A stretch of DNA of 64,000 nt from the NCBI GenBank assembly GCA_041394705.1, contig JAWKHS010000007.1, positions 1 through 64,000 of the forward strand. The letters are read 5' to 3'. The DNA comes from Vicinamibacterales bacterium (GTDB taxonomy: Bacteria > Acidobacteriota > Vicinamibacteria > Vicinamibacterales > UBA2999). Shown here piece after piece: positions 57,045 through 64,000 of the stretch; the first letter of the stretch is position 1; each line of letters opens with the position of its first letter. The notes beneath the pieces were generated by a model. The model was not told where the DNA came from, did not search any database, and worked only from the letters and a program-made list of their open reading frames with translations. Made by a program: the position numbers and the translations under genes.

Positions 57045-58120
57045 CGCCCTCCCGCCAGCGCTTCGATGGCGTCCGCCACGCGCGCCGCGGCGTCCGGCCG
57101 CCCCAGGGCGCGGGCCTTCGCGGCCATGGCGGCACGGCGGGGGCCGTCGGCCGCGAGCGCCAGGAGATGGGCGGCGAGGCGCTCGCCCGTGAGGTCGCGT
57201 TCTTCGATGACGTCGGCCGCGCCAGCCGCCTCGAGGGCGCGGGCGTTCTTGCGCTGGTGGTCGTCGGCGGCGGTGGGCAGCGGCACGAGCACCGACGCTC
57301 GGCCCAGCACCGTGATCTCGGCCAGGGTCGACGCACCGGCGCGCGCCACCACGACGTCGGCGTCGCGCAGGTGCCGGTTCATGTCGTCGAAGAAGGCCGC
57401 CACCGTCGCGGGGAGGCCCGTCGCGGCATAGCCCTCGCGCACGCTCGCGAGATCGCGTTCGCCGGTCTGGTGCGTGATGGCCATGCCCCCTGCGGCCGCC
57501 AGCCGCGGCGCCGCCGCGACCATGGCCTGGTTGATGGCCCGCGCGCCCTGGGACCCGCCGACGATCAGCATGCGCACGTCTCCGACCGGCGCCTCATCGG
57601 CCGCCTCCATGGCCTGCAGGAACTCCTTGCGCACGGGATTGCCCGTCAGCACCCCGATGCCGGGAAAGTACCGGAGCGTCTCCTCGTAGCTGACGGCGGC
57701 GGCCCTGACCCACCGGGCGAGCGTCCGGTTGGTGAAGCCAGGCGCCGCGTTCTGCTCCATGAGCAGCGTGGGAATGCCCCGCAGCGCGGCCATGAGCAGC
57801 ACCGGTCCCGAGCTGTAGCCGCCGACGCCCACGACCACCTCCGGCCGTCGCGCCGACAGCACGCGCCACGCGTCCAGGGCCGAGAGGGGCAGGAGCGCCA
57901 GCCCGCGCGCCAGCGCCGACGGCGATTTCCCCTTCAGGCCGGCGCTCCGGATGCGATCCAGCGGCAGCCCGAGCGCGGGGACGACGCGGTGCTCCAGGCC
58001 ACGCGCCGTGCCCACGAACGACACCTCCGCGGACGGATCGCGGCGCCGCAGCTCGTCGGCCACCGCCACCCCCGGGAACAGGTGTCCCCCGGTGCCCCCG
58101 CCCGCGAAGAGCACGCGCAC
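57041..58120 (-). CDS. murG: UDP-GlcNAc:lipid I N-acetylglucosaminyltransferase
   Basis: 359 residues. A GT28 peripheral membrane enzyme that converts lipid I to lipid II. Motifs: GGGTGGHLFPGVAVA at the N-terminus, GVGGYSSGP, EQNAAPGFTNR, GGSQGARAIN, and ARAGASTLAEI with LPTAADDHQRKNA for UDP-GlcNAc binding. GTG start directly abutting the ftsW stop. Full length. Confidence 0.97.
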   Translation of the reverse strand: MRVLFAGGGTGGHLFPGVAVADELRRRDPSAEVSFVGTARGLEHRVVPALGLPLDRIRSAGLKGKSPSALARGLALLPLSALDAWRVLSARRPEVVVGVGGYSSGPVLLMAALRGIPTLLMEQNAAPGFTNRTLARWVRAAAVSYEETLRYFPGIGVLTGNPVRKEFLQAMEAADEAPVGDVRMLIVGGSQGARAINQAMVAAAPRLAAAGGMAITHQTGERDLASVREGYAATGLPATVAAFFDDMNRHLRDADVVVARAGASTLAEITVLGRASVLVPLPTAADDHQRKNARALEAAGAADVIEERDLTGERLAAHLLALAADGPRRAAMAAKARALGRPDAAARVADAIEALAGGR

Positions 58121-59245
58121 TCACGCGACTCCGGGCTCCACGGCGGCGCGCTCCTCCACGCCGTGCTGCGAGATGTTCAGGAGGACGCCGATGCTCGCGA
58201 GGTTCACGAGGAGCGACGAGCCGCCGCTGCTGACGAGCGGCAGCGGGATGCCCTTGGTGGGCATGAGTCCGAGGACGACGCTCAGGTTGACGAAGGCCTG
58301 CGCGACGACCATGGTCGTGATGCCGAGCGCCAGGAACGCGCCGAAGCGATCGGGCGCCGCGGTGGCGGCCCTGAGGCCCCGCCACGCGATGATGGTGAAG
58401 CAGGCCACGACCAGCGTCGCGCCGACGAAGCCCAGCTCCTCGGCGATGACGGCGAAGATGAAGTCGGTGTGGGGCTCGGGCAGGAAGAAGAGTTTCTGCA
58501 TCCCGCCCATCAGCCCGCGGCCGAGCATGCCGCCGCTGCCGACGGCGATGGTGGACTGGATGATGTGGAAGCCGTCCCCCAGCGGGTCGGCGTCGGGATT
58601 CAGGAACGCCATGAACCGGCGCAGCCGGTAGGGCGCCGACACGATCAGGATGTAGGCGGTGGGCACCGCGGCCAGGCCGAGGCCCACGAGGTAGCGCCAG
58701 GGCAGGCCGGCGGCGAGGACCATGGCCGCCACCACGGCCAGCAGCGCGGCGGCGGTGCCGAAGTCCGGCTCCACGAGGATCAGGGCGGCGAGACCGGCGG
58801 AGATGACGGCCACCGGAAGGAGCGCGTATTTCGGCTCGGCGATCCGGTGCATCCGGCGGTCGAGCGTGACGGCCGTGAACAGGATGGCGACCACCTTGGC
58901 CAGCTCCGACGGCTGGATGCCGAGCCCCCCGAACCCGAACCACCGGTGCGACCCGTTGATGGGCCGCATGAAGAGCACGGCGACCAGGAGCACCGCCACC
59001 ACCCCCAACGCGGTCCAGACGAGCTGCTCGGACTGGTAGGTCCGGTAGTCGATGCGCATGACGATGGACAGCACGGACAGACCGAGCAGCGCCCACATCA
59101 CCTGGCGCGTCACGAAGTAGTAGGGCTGCTGGTACTTGTCCAGGGCCACGACGGCCGAGGCGCTGTAGACCATGACCACGCTGACGCACACCAGCGCCAG
59201 GGTCGCCAGGAACAGCCACTTGTCAGACTGGAGCTTCCGCGCCAT
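58121..59245 (-). CDS. ftsW: SEDS peptidoglycan glycosyltransferase FtsW
   Basis: 374 residues, polytopic (about ten TM helices). It polymerises septal glycan strands from lipid II together with a class B penicillin-binding protein. SEDS signatures: GSHRWFGFGGLGIQPSELAK, VEPDFGTA (the catalytic Asp region), PYRLRRFMAFLNPDADP, and GLMPTKGIPLPLVSSGGSS. ATG at 59245 is the start nearest to the usual FtsW N-terminus; a GTG/ATG extension to 59275 exists. It is separated from murD by 365 bases, the only sizeable gap in the cluster, so it may have its own promoter. Confidence 0.95.
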   Translation of the reverse strand: MARKLQSDKWLFLATLALVCVSVVMVYSASAVVALDKYQQPYYFVTRQVMWALLGLSVLSIVMRIDYRTYQSEQLVWTALGVVAVLLVAVLFMRPINGSHRWFGFGGLGIQPSELAKVVAILFTAVTLDRRMHRIAEPKYALLPVAVISAGLAALILVEPDFGTAAALLAVVAAMVLAAGLPWRYLVGLGLAAVPTAYILIVSAPYRLRRFMAFLNPDADPLGDGFHIIQSTIAVGSGGMLGRGLMGGMQKLFFLPEPHTDFIFAVIAEELGFVGATLVVACFTIIAWRGLRAATAAPDRFGAFLALGITTMVVAQAFVNLSVVLGLMPTKGIPLPLVSSGGSSLLVNLASIGVLLNISQHGVEERAAVEPGVA

Positions 59246-59610
59246 ACTCACCCGCCCTGGGGGCAATCGCCCCACTGGGAAAATCGACGGCCCCCCTAAA
59301 GTCCGGGGGACCTCGGACCGAAAACCTCAGCCGGGTGCGAAATTCCGCATCCGGCCGCTCGGCGACCGTATGGGCCGCGAGCGGTCAGCAGTCATCAGCC
59401 AGGTGGGGGACTGGGACACCAGCCTCGCAGGCCGAGGAGGCCTGCGCTCCCAGCGGCCGGCTCCCAATCGCCACCACCCGGCTGATGACTGCTCACCTCT
59501 CGCGTTTCCCTCGCCGTCCCGTCTGCCTCCCTTCCTGTCCCGGAGTTCGCGCCACAGCCGCGTGGCGCCACCGGGTCCAGCCGCCAGCTCCTAGCCCTGG
59601 CCGCTAGCCG
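59246..59610. other. Gap in the division cluster between murD and ftsW
   Basis: 365 bases with no credible gene. It contains the structured inverted repeat at 59383-59497 and the heptamer repeat running into the murD stop. The remainder shows nothing definite. Confidence 0.6.
59383..59497. repeat. Nested inverted-repeat element
   Basis: GGTCAGCAGTCATCAGCC (59383-59400) matches the reverse complement of 59480-59497 at 17 of 18 bases. Pairing can continue inwards imperfectly. Inside lies a second hairpin: CTGGGA (59411-59416) with TCCCAG (59448-59453), enclosing the perfect GCAGGCC (59427-59433)/GGCCTGC (59439-59445) stem with a 5-base loop. The whole 115-bp unit could fold into one long structured RNA or DNA hairpin, like a palindromic dispersed element or small non-autonomous transposon. 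Confidence 0.65.
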
Positions 59611-59613
59611 CTA
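59591..59613. repeat. Heptamer-type repeat ending in the murD stop codon
   Basis: CTAGCCC, TGGCCG, CTAGCCG and CTA; the final CTA is the murD TAG stop on the minus strand. Read in the sense of murD it is TAGCGGCTAGCGGCC..., the same arrangement as after the genes ending at 561 and 21877. Confidence 0.6.
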
Positions 59614-60993
59614 CGTTCGTAGCCTCCCCACCGCCTCTTTGAACGCCCGGCCCCGCGCCGCGTAGTCCTCGAACATGTCGAAGCTCGAGCAGGCCGGCGC
59701 CAGCAGCACCACGCCGTCGGGCGCGGCCAGTTCCTGCCCCCGCGCGACGGCCTCGGCCATCGACCCCGCGTCCACCACCGCCACGGTCCCGGCCAAGGCC
59801 GACCGCACCAGGGGCGCGGCCTCGCCGATGGCGATGACGGCCCGGCCGTGGGCCTGCAGCGGGCCGGCGAGGTCCTCGAACCGGCCGCCCTTGTAGCGCC
59901 CGCCCACGATGGCCACCACGCCGTCGTAGCTCTCGATCGCGCGCGCCGCGGCATCCACGTTGGTCGCCTTCGAGTCGTTGACGAAGCGGACGCCGTCGAT
60001 CTCGGCCACCTGCTCCATCACGTGCTCCAGCCCGCCGAACGACTCCAGCGCCGCTGTCATGCCGTCCGGCGTGGCCCCGGCCAGATCGGCGATGGCGCAC
60101 GCCGCCACGACGTTGGTCACCATGTGGCGGCCGCGCAGCCGCATCGCGCCGAGCGGCGCCAGGGCCAGGTCGCCCGACGGCGTCCGCCGCCGCACGACGC
60201 CGTCCTCCACGGACACGCCGTCGTCGAGCACGCGCGTGGCCGAATAGCGGCGCTCCCGGGCCTGCCCGACGGCGGCGATCGGAAACGTCTCCGGGCGATC
60301 CGCGTCCACGACCCGCCAGTCGTCGGGCGACTGATTCGCGAAGATCCGCGACTTCGCCGCCGCGTACTCCGCCTCGTCCGCGTGCCGATCGAGGTGATCG
60401 GCCGAGAAGTTCAGGATGGCCGCGATGGACGGATGGAACGTGTCGGTGGCTTCGAGCTGGAAGCTGCTCGCCTCCACCACGTGGACGGTGTCGGGCGTGG
60501 AGGCTTCCACCTGCGCGCTGAGCGGCACTCCGATGTTCCCGCCGACGAGCACGCGCCGGCCCGACGACTCGAGCATCCGGCCGACCAGCGTGGTGGTGGT
60601 GGACTTGCCCTTAGTGCCCGTGATGGCCACGAGGCGTCCCTGGATCCAGCGCGACGCCAGCTCGAGCTCGCCGATGACGGGCACGCGGGCCCGGCGCGCC
60701 TGCTCGAGGGCCGGCAGATTCGGCGGCACTCCGGGGCTCGTGACCACGAGGTCTGCTCCGGCGAAGAGTCGCGGGTCGTGCCGCCCCAGGTCCAGCGTCA
60801 CGCCGATCGCCCGCAGGTGGGCCTCGTCGCGGATCACGTGCGCCCGGTCGCTCAGGGCCACCGACGCGCCGCGCGCGACGAGGAGCTCGGCGGCGGCGAC
60901 GCCGCTCCGGGCCGCGCCCACGACGAGCACGTGCGCGCCGGCCACCGAGAACGCCCGTCCCTGGGGCCCGATCGGGTGCATGTCGGCCGTCAT
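59611..60993 (-). CDS. murD: UDP-N-acetylmuramoyl-L-alanine-D-glutamate ligase
   Basis: 460 residues. It adds D-glutamate to the stem peptide. Motifs: VLVVGAARSGVAAAELL (UDP-binding domain), TSPGVPP, ATP loop GTKGKSTT (126-133), EASSFQLEA, NFSADHLDRH and VNDSKATNVDA. The canonical LPHRMEFV motif is altered to GLEHVMEQV. ATG 60993 overlaps the mraY stop (ATGA); an in-frame ATG at 60981 is a possible second start. Confidence 0.96.
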   Translation of the reverse strand: MTADMHPIGPQGRAFSVAGAHVLVVGAARSGVAAAELLVARGASVALSDRAHVIRDEAHLRAIGVTLDLGRHDPRLFAGADLVVTSPGVPPNLPALEQARRARVPVIGELELASRWIQGRLVAITGTKGKSTTTTLVGRMLESSGRRVLVGGNIGVPLSAQVEASTPDTVHVVEASSFQLEATDTFHPSIAAILNFSADHLDRHADEAEYAAAKSRIFANQSPDDWRVVDADRPETFPIAAVGQARERRYSATRVLDDGVSVEDGVVRRRTPSGDLALAPLGAMRLRGRHMVTNVVAACAIADLAGATPDGMTAALESFGGLEHVMEQVAEIDGVRFVNDSKATNVDAAARAIESYDGVVAIVGGRYKGGRFEDLAGPLQAHGRAVIAIGEAAPLVRSALAGTVAVVDAGSMAEAVARGQELAAPDGVVLLAPACSSFDMFEDYAARGRAFKEAVGRLRT

Positions 60994-62075
60994 CGCAGCT
61001 TGAGCGTGGTGAGGCTGAACAGGGCGAAGAGGATCGCCAGGATCAGGAAGCGCGTGATCACCTTCGGCTCGCTCCATCCCGCCAGCTCGAAGTGATGGTG
61101 GAGGGGGGCCATCCGGAAGACCCGCTTCCCGGTGAGCTTGAACGAGCCGACCTGCAGGATGACCGACGTCGCCTCCATCACGAAGACGCCGCCGACGATG
61201 ACCAGGAGCAGCTCCTGCTTGATGAGGATGGCGACGGTGCCGAGCGCGCCGCCGAGGGCGAGCGAGCCGACGTCGCCCATGAACACCTCTGCGGGGTAGC
61301 AGTTGTACCAGAGGAAGCCGAGGCTCGCGCCCACGAGCGCGCCACAGAAGATCGTGAGCTCCGCGGCCCCGGGAATCCGGGGCAGCAGCAGGTATTCGGC
61401 GAACACGGCATGGCCGGTCACGTAGGCCAGCGCCGTGAAGCAGGCCGCCGCCACCGCGAACGTGCTGATGGCGAGGCCGTCGAGGCCGTCGGTGAGGTTG
61501 ACGGCATTCGACGCGCCGGTCAGCAGGAGCATCGCGAAGGGCACGTACCCCCAGCCGAGGTCGGGCGTGAGCTGCTTGAAGAACGGGAAGAGGATGCGCG
61601 TGTCGTAGCCGCGCCGCCCGGCCATCACGACGAGGGTCACGCCCACGCCGGCCGCCACGACGAGCTGCAGGCCCATCTTGTACCGCGCGGCGAGCCCGCC
61701 CGACGACCGGCGCGTGATCTTCAGGTAGTCGTCGGCCAGGCCGATCGCGCCGAACGCGGTCGTCGCGAGGACGGCAATCCACGTGAACGGATTGGCCAGG
61801 TCGGCCCACAGCAGGGTCGGCACGAGCGCGGCGGTCAGGATGAGCAGCCCGCCCATCGTCGGCGTGCCGGCCTTGGCGCGATGCGACTGCGGTCCCTCCT
61901 GGCGGATCACCTGCCCGATCTGGAAGTTGCGCAGCGTGCGGATGAGCCACGGACCCATCAGCAGCGAGATGACCAGCGCCGTGATGCTCGCGACGGCCGT
62001 GCGGAAGGTGATGTAGCGCGTGACGTTCAGGACGCCGAAATGCGGGGCCAGCGGGGGCAGCAGGTGATAGAGCAT
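60990..62075 (-). CDS. mraY: Phospho-N-acetylmuramoyl-pentapeptide transferase
   Basis: 361 residues with about ten TM helices. It transfers phospho-MurNAc-pentapeptide to undecaprenyl phosphate, giving lipid I. Signatures: SHRAKAGTPTMGG, the Asp pair in GLADDYLK, NAVNLTDGLDGLA and the MAPLHHHFE loop. ATG overlaps the murF stop (TGATG). The N-terminus MLYHLLPPLAPHF is typical. Confidence 0.97.
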   Translation of the reverse strand: MLYHLLPPLAPHFGVLNVTRYITFRTAVASITALVISLLMGPWLIRTLRNFQIGQVIRQEGPQSHRAKAGTPTMGGLLILTAALVPTLLWADLANPFTWIAVLATTAFGAIGLADDYLKITRRSSGGLAARYKMGLQLVVAAGVGVTLVVMAGRRGYDTRILFPFFKQLTPDLGWGYVPFAMLLLTGASNAVNLTDGLDGLAISTFAVAAACFTALAYVTGHAVFAEYLLLPRIPGAAELTIFCGALVGASLGFLWYNCYPAEVFMGDVGSLALGGALGTVAILIKQELLLVIVGGVFVMEATSVILQVGSFKLTGKRVFRMAPLHHHFELAGWSEPKVITRFLILAILFALFSLTTLKLR

Positions 62076-63478
62076 CAGGCCCCCCCCGCCACGAGCCGCG
62101 CGACGACCCGGTCCGTGCGGATGCCCCGCGAGCCCTTCACCAGGACGAGGTCGCCCGGGTGGAGCTCGCCGGACAGGAGCTCGGCCGCCTCCTCGCTCGA
62201 CGCGACGTGCGACACGCGGCCGTCGGACAGGCCCGCGCCTTCCGCGGCCAGGCCGAGACGGCGCGCCGGCTCACCGCCGACCGTGATCAGACGATCCAGC
62301 CCGACGCCCGCGGCATGCCGTCCGCACGCCTCGTGTTCGGCGATCGACAGTTCGCCCAGCTCCAGCATCTCGCCCAGCACCGCGACCGTGCGTCCGGCGG
62401 GCCGGCTGGCGCGCAGCACGTCCAGCGCGCGGCACAGCGCGGCGGGGCTGGAGTTGTAGCTGTCGTCCAGGATCGTGGCGCCATCGGGCGTGGTCAGGAC
62501 GACGCCCCGGTGCTCGGCGGGCATGAGCGTGGCCAGGCGCTCGGCGATGACGGCCGGCGCGATGCCCAGTTCCAGGCCGACGGCCGTCGCGGCCAGCGCG
62601 TTCATCACGTGGCCGAAGCCAGGCAGCGCCACCGTGAGGGTGAGCGGCCCCTGCGGCGTGACGACGTCCGCCCGGCTGCCGTGGATGCCGCGATCGTCGA
62701 TCGCGGTGGCCCGGACCGCCGCCCCGGGAGTCGTGCCGAACGTGATCGTCCGGCCCGCGAACGAGGCCGCCCGCGCCATCACGAGGGGATCGTCGGCGTT
62801 GCAGACCAGGACGGTCCCGCTCGTCGCACCTTCGAGGATCTCGGCCTTCGCGTCCGCGATCGCCTCGCGCGAGCCGAAGAACCCGAGGTGTGCGTCACCC
62901 ACGTTGGTCCAGACGCGCACGTCCGGTTCGGCCAGGTCCACGAGCACCCGGATCTCGCCGGCGTGGTTCATGCCGAGCTCCATCACGGCGACGTCGGGGC
63001 GCTCGCGCAGCTCGACGAGCGAGATCGGCAGCCCGAGGTGGTTGTTCAGGTTGCCGCGGTTCTTGACCACGCGATAGGTCGCGCCGAGCACGGCCGCGAT
63101 CGCGTCCTTCGTCGTCGTCTTGCCGGCGCTCCCGGTGATGGCCACCACGCGCGCCCCGGACGCCCGGCGGACGGCGCGCCCCAGGTCCTGCAGCGCCCGC
63201 AGCGTGTCGGGGACCTCGACGACGACCTGGCCCGCGTCGGTCCGCGCCACGACCGGCCGGTCCACGACCACACCTGCGGCGCCGCGCTCCAGGGCGGCGG
63301 GCACGAAGTCGTGGCCGTCGCGCGCCGCGACGATGGCGAAGAAGAGGTCGCCCGGCGCGAGGGTCCGCGAGTCGATCGACACGCGCCCCAGGCGCGCCGT
63401 GGACGGTCCGTCCGTCTGGCGGCCGTGCACGGCCGCGGCGAGGTCCGCCGCCGAGTAGGAGCCCTGATCGAGGCGCAT
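62075..63478 (-). CDS. murF: UDP-N-acetylmuramoyl-tripeptide-D-alanyl-D-alanine ligase
   Basis: 467 residues from ATG 63478 (GTG 63481 is one codon upstream). It adds D-Ala-D-Ala to the tripeptide. Motifs: VSIDSRTLAPGDLFFA, ATP loop GSAGKTTTK (116-124), NRGNLNNHLGLP, MELGMNHAGEI and DDSYNSSPAA. The start overlaps the murE stop (TGATG), the same coupling used by mraY and ftsZ. Confidence 0.96.
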   Translation of the reverse strand: MRLDQGSYSAADLAAAVHGRQTDGPSTARLGRVSIDSRTLAPGDLFFAIVAARDGHDFVPAALERGAAGVVVDRPVVARTDAGQVVVEVPDTLRALQDLGRAVRRASGARVVAITGSAGKTTTKDAIAAVLGATYRVVKNRGNLNNHLGLPISLVELRERPDVAVMELGMNHAGEIRVLVDLAEPDVRVWTNVGDAHLGFFGSREAIADAKAEILEGATSGTVLVCNADDPLVMARAASFAGRTITFGTTPGAAVRATAIDDRGIHGSRADVVTPQGPLTLTVALPGFGHVMNALAATAVGLELGIAPAVIAERLATLMPAEHRGVVLTTPDGATILDDSYNSSPAALCRALDVLRASRPAGRTVAVLGEMLELGELSIAEHEACGRHAAGVGLDRLITVGGEPARRLGLAAEGAGLSDGRVSHVASSEEAAELLSGELHPGDLVLVKGSRGIRTDRVVARLVAGGA

Positions 63479-64000
63479 CACGATCCCGCCCTCGCCTGGC
63501 GGCGAGCCAGCGCGGCCCGCGCGACGTCGACGTCGTCGAAGGGCACGACGCGGCTGCCGATGTGCTGCGTCTTCTCGTGCCCCTTGCCCGCGATGAGCAC
63601 CAGGTCGCCCGGGCGGGCCATCGCGATGGCCCGCTCGATCGCCTCGGCACGGTCGGGCACCGCGCTCACCTCCGGCGTGCGGCCCGACGCCGCCTCGCCG
63701 GCCGGGATGCCGCGGCGGATTTCCTCGATGATCGCCCGCGGCTCCTCGCCCCGCGGGTTGTCCGACGTGATGACCACGACGTCGCTCAGGCGGGCGGCCA
63801 CCATGCCCATCAGCGGGCGCTTGGTCCGATCGCGCTCGCCCCCGCAGCCGAACACCGTCACCACGCGGCCCGCGGTGAGCGGACGGGCCGTCTCGATCAG
63901 GTTGCGCAGCGCGTCGTCGGTGTGGGCGTAGTCCACGACGACGGTCACGCCGTCGTCGGGCGCCGACACCACTTCGAAGCGGCCGGGCACGCCCGTCTGC
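63478..64000 (-). CDS. murE: UDP-MurNAc-tripeptide synthetase (MurE), N-terminus outside the window
   Basis: About 174 C-terminal residues, the frame being open to the window edge. Diagnostic segments: TGVPGRFE, VVVDYAHTDDALRN, GCGGERDRTKRPLMG and the DNPRGEEP motif. In MurE the residues DNPR within this last motif select the third amino acid: DNP(R)xE, as here, indicates meso-diaminopimelate rather than lysine. KGHEKTQ near the end is also conserved. It is the first visible gene of the mur/fts cluster; further genes such as ftsI and mraW would be expected beyond the edge. Confidence 0.95.
   Translation of the reverse strand, partial: QTGVPGRFEVVSAPDDGVTVVVDYAHTDDALRNLIETARPLTAGRVVTVFGCGGERDRTKRPLMGMVAARLSDVVVITSDNPRGEEPRAIIEEIRRGIPAGEAASGRTPEVSAVPDRAEAIERAIAMARPGDLVLIAGKGHEKTQHIGSRVVPFDDVDVARAALARRQARAGS

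Overview
The window is 64 kb of very GC-rich bacterial DNA, densely coded on both strands. Oar-like TonB-dependent receptors with an N-terminal carboxypeptidase-regulatory domain, Ser/Thr kinases with TPR or beta-propeller C-termini, an ECF sigma factor paired with a kinase, large secreted modular proteins and a complete mur/fts cluster together suggest an Acidobacteriota member, perhaps of the Vicinamibacteria. That placement is inferred from gene style, since no rRNA gene is present. I saw no transposase, integrase, phage gene or CRISPR array.

Layout. 1-1.2 kb: the 3' end of a homoserine dehydrogenase (probably an aspartokinase fusion) and a small secreted NTF2-like protein. 1.2-10 kb: a tight minus-strand series of TonB-dependent receptor, TPR protein, two paralogous beta-propeller proteins, sensor kinase and OmpR-type regulator, divergent from an exported fumarylacetoacetase-family hydrolase. 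The shared promoter region holds a striking symmetric array of 11-bp-phased TGTCT half-sites. 11.3-20.2 kb: an ECF sigma/Ser-Thr kinase pair divergent from two tandem secreted proteins built of Cys-paired modules plus fibronectin-III-like domains. 20.3-26 kb: a radical SAM protein, a CAU-anticodon tRNA, a second TPR kinase, a cold-shock protein and a DoxX protein. 26.2-32.5 kb: a two-gene micro-operon (a Gly/Pro-tailed 64-aa protein and a Cys-rich protein) and a histidine-utilisation operon hutH-hutG-hutU-hutF with no hutI. 32.5-33.8 kb: a coiled-coil/zinc-ribbon protein and an RNase HI-like protein. 33.9-43.8 kb: three further secreted paralogs of the Cys-paired module family with Ig-like domains and a shared C-terminal signature; a polytopic membrane protein lies between two of them. 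44-50.4 kb: an FHA/winged-helix regulator, an outer-membrane barrel protein, a small exported protein, a kinase with a TolB-like propeller, pgeF and a small SpoVG-like protein. 50.4-64 kb: a radical SAM protein, then the division and cell-wall cluster transcribed leftwards as murE-murF-mraY-murD-ftsW-murG-murC-ftsQ-ftsA-ftsZ, mostly with overlapping start and stop codons.

Functionally, the cell-wall cluster makes lipid II and assembles the divisome, and the hut operon degrades histidine to glutamate and formate. The accessory regions are dominated by cell-envelope sensing, uptake and secreted adhesin-like proteins. The most unusual features are the phased palindromic operator at 10.03-10.11 kb, the five-member family of secreted proteins with a conserved PC...C motif, the micro-operon at 26.3-26.9 kb, period-7 repeats that start on stop codons, and a structured inverted repeat between ftsW and murD.
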